The notes under the pieces were generated by a model. The model was not told the origin of the DNA and ran no database searches. It worked only from the letters and a program-made list of their open reading frames with translations. Below are positions 6,533 to 8,941 of a DNA stretch of 8,941 nt, one piece after another; within the stretch, counting starts at the first letter, position 1; each line of letters starts with the position of its first letter. The stretch covers positions 1 through 8,941 of the forward strand of contig JAFSBD010000246.1 of the NCBI GenBank assembly GCA_017442025.1. Reading direction: 5' to 3'. The stretch is from Clostridia bacterium (lineage in GTDB: Bacteria > Bacillota > Clostridia > Oscillospirales > QAKW01). The position numbers were made by a program, and so were the translations under genes.

Positions 6533-6575
6533 AAAAATTCGGGCTCTGCGCCGCTAAAACCGCGCAGAGCCCGAA
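6533..6575 (-). terminator. Strong intrinsic terminator closing the protease / membrane-protein operon
   Basis: Perfect 14-bp arms TTCGGGCTCTGCGC (6538-6551) and GCGCAGAGCCCGAA (6562-6575) with a 10-nt loop, followed on the minus strand by TTTTTG (6537-6532). It begins 16 nt after the stop of the upstream gene and marks the boundary between the AT-rich block and the flippase operon. Confidence 0.93.
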
Positions 6576-6591
6576 TGGGGTTTATGAACTC

Positions 6592-7446
6592 TTATTGGGG
6601 AAATTCATAGCGAATAGTTTCCATATCAACAGTTGTTATTCCAAGCTCTTCATCCACCATAAACTCCAAATATACCGATACATCCAGATAGTATTTACCG
6701 GATTCATATTTTAATCTATATCCATCAATTTCATAGGATTCCATGGAATCGCCGTTATGTTTTTTTATTAAGCGATCTACCTCTGCATCAACGTCCGCTT
6801 TGGTGAAGCTCTTCAACAATTGCTCATCAAAAGCGGCGTATTCATCTGTATTCCCATTACTGCTTCCGTAAAAAGCTCCGGTTTCCGTGACGGTAAAAGT
6901 TATATCCGGTCCCAAAACATAGCCGTTCTCTCCATAACGAATCGCATAGGTAATATAATAGTTTCTGGTATCCTGTTGTTTACGGAATATTTCCAGAGAG
7001 AACGCCTTAAATTCGGCTCCGTAAAGTTCGATACCCTTTTGATATGCGATTGTTTTTGCCTGTTCTTCTGTTATCGTCTTCCCTTTTGTTTCTGTTTCTG
7101 AATCCATGGCTTTTCGGTCAATCATCCCTACGAGTTTTCCGTTTTTATTATAAGTGTACTCCACCTGCTCCTCATCTACATAGATATCTAAAACGTTATC
7201 TTTAGTGCTCTTCGTCGTTTTTTTATAGGTTAATATCTTCTCTTTTGTTTCTCCTTGTTTCGCTGTTTTGGGCGCAAACATTCGTGTTTCTGGGGCATCC
7301 TTTCGTTCAAAAAATAGGTCGTTCTCTTCCAGTTGTTTTTCATGCGCCGCTTGATCCCATTCAACAACGCCAACAACAGAAAAGCCAGCAATCAAAACAA
7401 CCGCAACAATTGCCGCTACGATCCATGTCCATTTTTTGTTCTTCAT
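6592..7446 (-). CDS. Membrane-anchored protein of unknown function, possible PepSY-like extracellular part
   Basis: A 284-residue protein I do not recognise by name. Residues 1-6 are basic, 7-28 form one hydrophobic segment, and no lipobox or clear cleavage site follows, so it is probably a single-pass protein with a large extracellular part. The linker 30-80 is charged and Lys/Thr-rich. From about 124, TITEEQAKTIAYQKGIELYG resembles the helix-turn of PepSY-type domains, followed by strand-rich sequence with YYITYAIRYGENGYVLG (163-179). A second, similar strand-rich stretch, YRLKYESGKYYLDVSVYL, lies at 243-260. Possible homology to PepSY or YcdB-like repeats is weak. AAAGGAGA (7454-7461) is 7 nt before the ATG and directly abuts the stop of the protease-like gene, so the two are almost certainly co-transcribed. 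It could be a partner, inhibitor or target of that enzyme (inference). Confidence 0.8.
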   Translation of the reverse strand: MKNKKWTWIVAAIVAVVLIAGFSVVGVVEWDQAAHEKQLEENDLFFERKDAPETRMFAPKTAKQGETKEKILTYKKTTKSTKDNVLDIYVDEEQVEYTYNKNGKLVGMIDRKAMDSETETKGKTITEEQAKTIAYQKGIELYGAEFKAFSLEIFRKQQDTRNYYITYAIRYGENGYVLGPDITFTVTETGAFYGSSNGNTDEYAAFDEQLLKSFTKADVDAEVDRLIKKHNGDSMESYEIDGYRLKYESGKYYLDVSVYLEFMVDEELGITTVDMETIRYEFPQ

Positions 7447-7461
7447 AAAGCCATCTCCTTT

Positions 7462-8580
7462 CTACGCAAGAACAGTCGTTTCTATTGCACTGCTCCCTAC
7501 ATAACGATTTCTTATTCTATCACGTTGTTCTCGTTGGTCGTCTTCGCTATAAATTATTCCTATCATTTCATCTGCATATGCTAATGCTTTCTGTATAGTT
7601 GAACCTCGCACTAATTCATCAAAAAAATATGAACACCAAATTTTTGAATCTTCTACATCAACAGAATCAATCCATCCTATGCAATTTCTGGCTCCTTTAC
7701 TTAACAAAGCATCAACTAAATTACCGTAGTTATTTTCGGTGTCATCTGTTGCCCCGGAATGGCATGCCACCAATAGAATAAGATCAACGTTCGCCAAAGC
7801 TCCATCACTATACTGATTTATTCCTTTTACATGAGATGCACTTCCGGAGTAATTACCCAACAAATACGAATAGCTATCGGTATAACTACTATAAAAAGTT
7901 ATTATTCCTTTATTACCATGTTGCTTTAAATAAAAAATTCCCGTATTAGGAAGTACATTATAGGCTGCATTTGATGTATTATTAAGAAAGTTTTGTGCTC
8001 CATAACCTACTCCCCATAATTTAGAAAGAATTTCATTAGCATCTTCTGTTGTATCAGTATATCTATATTTTCCGGGTGCTAATGTTTCTCCATATTGAAT
8101 CGTAAAAAGTTTTCCATCGCCTAAAGCATACCACTTGGTTCGAAGCAAATAATTTACAGAGGATACCCCACTAAAAGATACTATTTTCATATAATACTTT
8201 GATCCTGCATAAACACGCATCCGAATCAATTCCGGGTACCCTGTTACTTTTCTAGATGCCACAATCGGTTCATAATCCATATTATCCATATAGCCACCGT
8301 CATAGATATAAAGATCCAGATCACAGCCGGCCCCGGGATCCAAATAAAAATTTGCAATGCCGCTTTGACTAAAGGTTACCTGCCACATATCTACATCACT
8401 TGTAGTGGATATAACCCCATAATTGTTATAGTCATCGTAAGTTTGATCGGCTGTTGACGCCGTATTATTGCTTTCGCTTTCATAATTATCAACTGCCGCC
8501 GCTGGAAAAACGAACATCGAAAGCAAAAGGACGATCATTGCCATAACCGCTATGATTTTTTGTTTTTTTCTTGAATACAT
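7462..8580 (-). CDS. Secreted PPC-domain protein with caspase/CHAT-like cysteine protease domain
   Basis: A 372-residue exported protein. Residues 1-29 are a Sec signal peptide (RKKQK, hydrophobic 9-25, probable cleavage after PAAA). Residues about 34-147 match a pre-peptidase C-terminal (PPC) beta-sandwich: ESESNNTASTADQ at 34-46, DVDMWQV at 62-68, CDLDLYIYD at 86-94, YAGSKYYMKI at 124-133. The C-terminal part carries a caspase/CHAT-type pattern: strand plus His in FYLKQHGN (H221), then VDLILLVACHSG (265-276) with the Cys nucleophile C273, then LLSKGARNCIGW (292-303) and FFDELVRGSTIQKALAYAD (319-337), as in CHAT domains. The His-Cys spacing of 52 suits the fold. The PPC domain comes first here, whereas it is usually C-terminal. 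ATG 8578-8580 is chosen because AAAAGGAG lies 6 nt upstream; a GTG 11 codons earlier has no such signal and would bury the signal peptide. Target unknown. Confidence 0.82.
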   Translation of the reverse strand: MYSRKKQKIIAVMAMIVLLLSMFVFPAAAVDNYESESNNTASTADQTYDDYNNYGVISTTSDVDMWQVTFSQSGIANFYLDPGAGCDLDLYIYDGGYMDNMDYEPIVASRKVTGYPELIRMRVYAGSKYYMKIVSFSGVSSVNYLLRTKWYALGDGKLFTIQYGETLAPGKYRYTDTTEDANEILSKLWGVGYGAQNFLNNTSNAAYNVLPNTGIFYLKQHGNKGIITFYSSYTDSYSYLLGNYSGSASHVKGINQYSDGALANVDLILLVACHSGATDDTENNYGNLVDALLSKGARNCIGWIDSVDVEDSKIWCSYFFDELVRGSTIQKALAYADEMIGIIYSEDDQREQRDRIRNRYVGSSAIETTVLA

Positions 8581-8586
8581 TTTCTT

Positions 8587-8594
8587 CTCCTTTT
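8587..8594 (-). promoter_or_regulatory. Ribosome binding site that fixes the protease-like gene start
   Basis: AAAAGGAG on the minus strand, 6 nt from the ATG at 8580. It lies inside the longer in-frame reading that begins with GTG at 8613, which argues that the extra 11 codons are not translated. Confidence 0.85.
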
Positions 8595-8613
8595 CATTTA
8601 CAAAAACGAACAC

Positions 8614-8660
8614 CTATAAAACAAAGTGCAGAAAACTGCTTTTTCAGCGGTCCTCTGCAC
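8614..8660 (-). terminator. Terminator-like hairpin after the 35-codon ORF, upstream of the protease-like gene
   Basis: Outer arms GTGCAGA (8626-8632) and TCTGCAC (8654-8660), a 2x2 mismatch, then an inner 6-bp stem ACTGCT/AGCGGT (8635-8640/8646-8651, one G-T pair) with loop TTTTC. On the minus strand it is followed by TTTGTTTTATAG. It is a near-copy of the hairpin at 8784-8814. Only 45 nt separate it from the protease-like start codon and no promoter is evident there, so partial readthrough into that gene is likely (inference). Confidence 0.75.
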
Positions 8661-8751
8661 ATTCTATCGACAAGATCAATACCTCTGTTCGAAAAGGAGT
8701 TAATTTTTGAGGTGCAAAACTACCGCCGGAATATAATCTTTTAAAAACCAT
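8644..8751 (-). CDS. Possible 35-residue peptide gene
   Basis: ATG at 8749-8751 preceded by the very strong GGGAGGAG (8757-8764) at 5 nt, with stop TGA at 8644-8646. The peptide starts MVFKRLYSGGSFAPQK and ends LTPFRTEVLILSIECAEDR. It has one Cys (C31) and no membrane segment or clear signal peptide. The last five or so codons lie inside the terminator hairpin. A similar acidic-hydrophobic run occurs in the truncated upstream gene (SEDILLGGRADD compared with TEVLILSIECAED), and both are followed by near-identical terminators, so the two may be tandem paralogues. A precursor or signalling peptide is possible, but I cannot assign a function. The strong ribosome site is the main evidence that it is translated. 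Confidence 0.5.
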   Translation of the reverse strand: MVFKRLYSGGSFAPQKLTPFRTEVLILSIECAEDR

Positions 8752-8770
8752 TTTTTCTCCTCCCTTCGAC

Positions 8771-8814
8771 CAAAAACAAAAATGCAGAAGACTGCTTTTT
8801 CAGCGGTCTTCTGC
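8771..8814 (-). terminator. Intrinsic terminator of the truncated upstream gene
   Basis: A 13-bp stem, GCAGAAGACTGCT (8784-8796) with AGCGGTCTTCTGC (8802-8814), one G-T pair and loop TTTTC. On the minus strand it runs into ATTTTTGTTTTTGG. It starts 14 nt after the TAA stop of the upstream reading frame. In the 32 nt 8783-8814 it matches 8627-8658 at 30 positions. Confidence 0.88.
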
Positions 8815-8827
8815 TTCTTTTATCTAC

Positions 8828-8941
8828 TTATTCATCTTGGGGATGCGCAAAAGGAGATTCTGATTTCAAAAAACCGCAACTTTCTTGGTTTCTTAATAAA
8901 TCATCAGCCCGTCCTCCCAATAGGATATCTTCTGATTTTAT
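8828..8941 (-). CDS. C-terminal end of an unidentified gene entering from the right edge
   Basis: Thirty-seven codons are open from the window edge to TAA at 8828-8830, while the other two minus frames are closed in this stretch. The visible residues begin IKSEDILLGGRADDLLRN and end KSESPFAHPQDE, with a single Cys. The stop is followed 14 nt later by a strong terminator, which supports a real gene end. The acidic, low-complexity tail suggests a short peptide or protein rather than a conserved enzyme, and the SEDIL-type motif resembles the 35-residue ORF downstream. Family unknown. Confidence 0.6.
   Translation of the reverse strand: MKSEDILLGGRADDLLRNQESCGFLKSESPFAHPQDE

Noticed and set aside
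6497..6537. Promoter for the flippase operon right after the terminator
   Set aside because: TTGCTT and several AT-rich hexamers are present, but none has a proper partner at 16-18 nt; not supported.
8581..8613. Longer start (GTG at 8613) for the protease-like protein
   Set aside because: It would put 11 charged residues before a good signal peptide and run through the clear AAAAGGAG site that serves the ATG at 8580.
8912..8923. Double-glycine (LLGG) leader cleavage site in the truncated right-edge peptide
   Set aside because: The positions expected to be hydrophobic or acidic in such leaders (-7 and -8 from the GG end) do not fit (Glu and Ser), and the N-terminus is outside the window.

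Overview
The window looks like chromosomal DNA of a Gram-positive, probably spore-forming member of the Clostridia, most likely a gut Oscillospiraceae/Ruminococcaceae-type organism. This is inferred from strong AAGGAG-type ribosome binding sites, a consensus sigma-A promoter, a lipoprotein-type solute-binding protein, a SpoVB-like flippase, an Amidase_3 protein and abundant intrinsic terminators. Every supported gene is on the minus strand, so the biological reading order runs from position 8941 down to 1. I found no rRNA, tRNA, insertion sequence or CRISPR array.

Layout in reading direction. (1) 8941-6533 is an AT-rich accessory-looking block. It holds the 3' end of a short gene with its terminator, a 35-codon peptide ORF ending in a near-copy of that terminator, a secreted protein with a PPC domain and a caspase/CHAT-like His-Cys domain, and a membrane-anchored protein of unknown function 15 nt downstream. 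A 14-bp-stem terminator closes the block. (2) 6496-3341 is a GC-richer two-gene operon with a 4-nt ATGA overlap: a SpoVB/MATE-like lipid-linked oligosaccharide flippase and a beta-CASP metallo-beta-lactamase-fold RNase-like protein, followed by a terminator. (3) 3335-3092 is a noncoding array of short perfect hairpins separated by TCGATATA on one side and its reverse complement on the other. The separators could pair in a nested fashion. (4) 3030-2431 is a small Amidase_3 cell-wall amidase homologue without a signal peptide, in which a probable zinc-ligand His is replaced by Arg. (5) 2291-1 is a polar amino acid ABC importer operon (binding lipoprotein, permease, ATPase). It has a perfect TTGACA-17-TATAAT promoter, upstream inverted repeats that may be operators, and an internal terminator that probably keeps the binding protein in excess over the membrane components. 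The ATPase runs off the left edge.

How the genes work together. The importer genes form one clear functional unit. The flippase and RNase-like genes are translationally coupled but have no obvious shared pathway; the flippase and the amidase are both cell-envelope or spore-wall themed. The least explained parts are the protease-like gene with its membrane partner and preceding small peptide genes, and the hairpin array.
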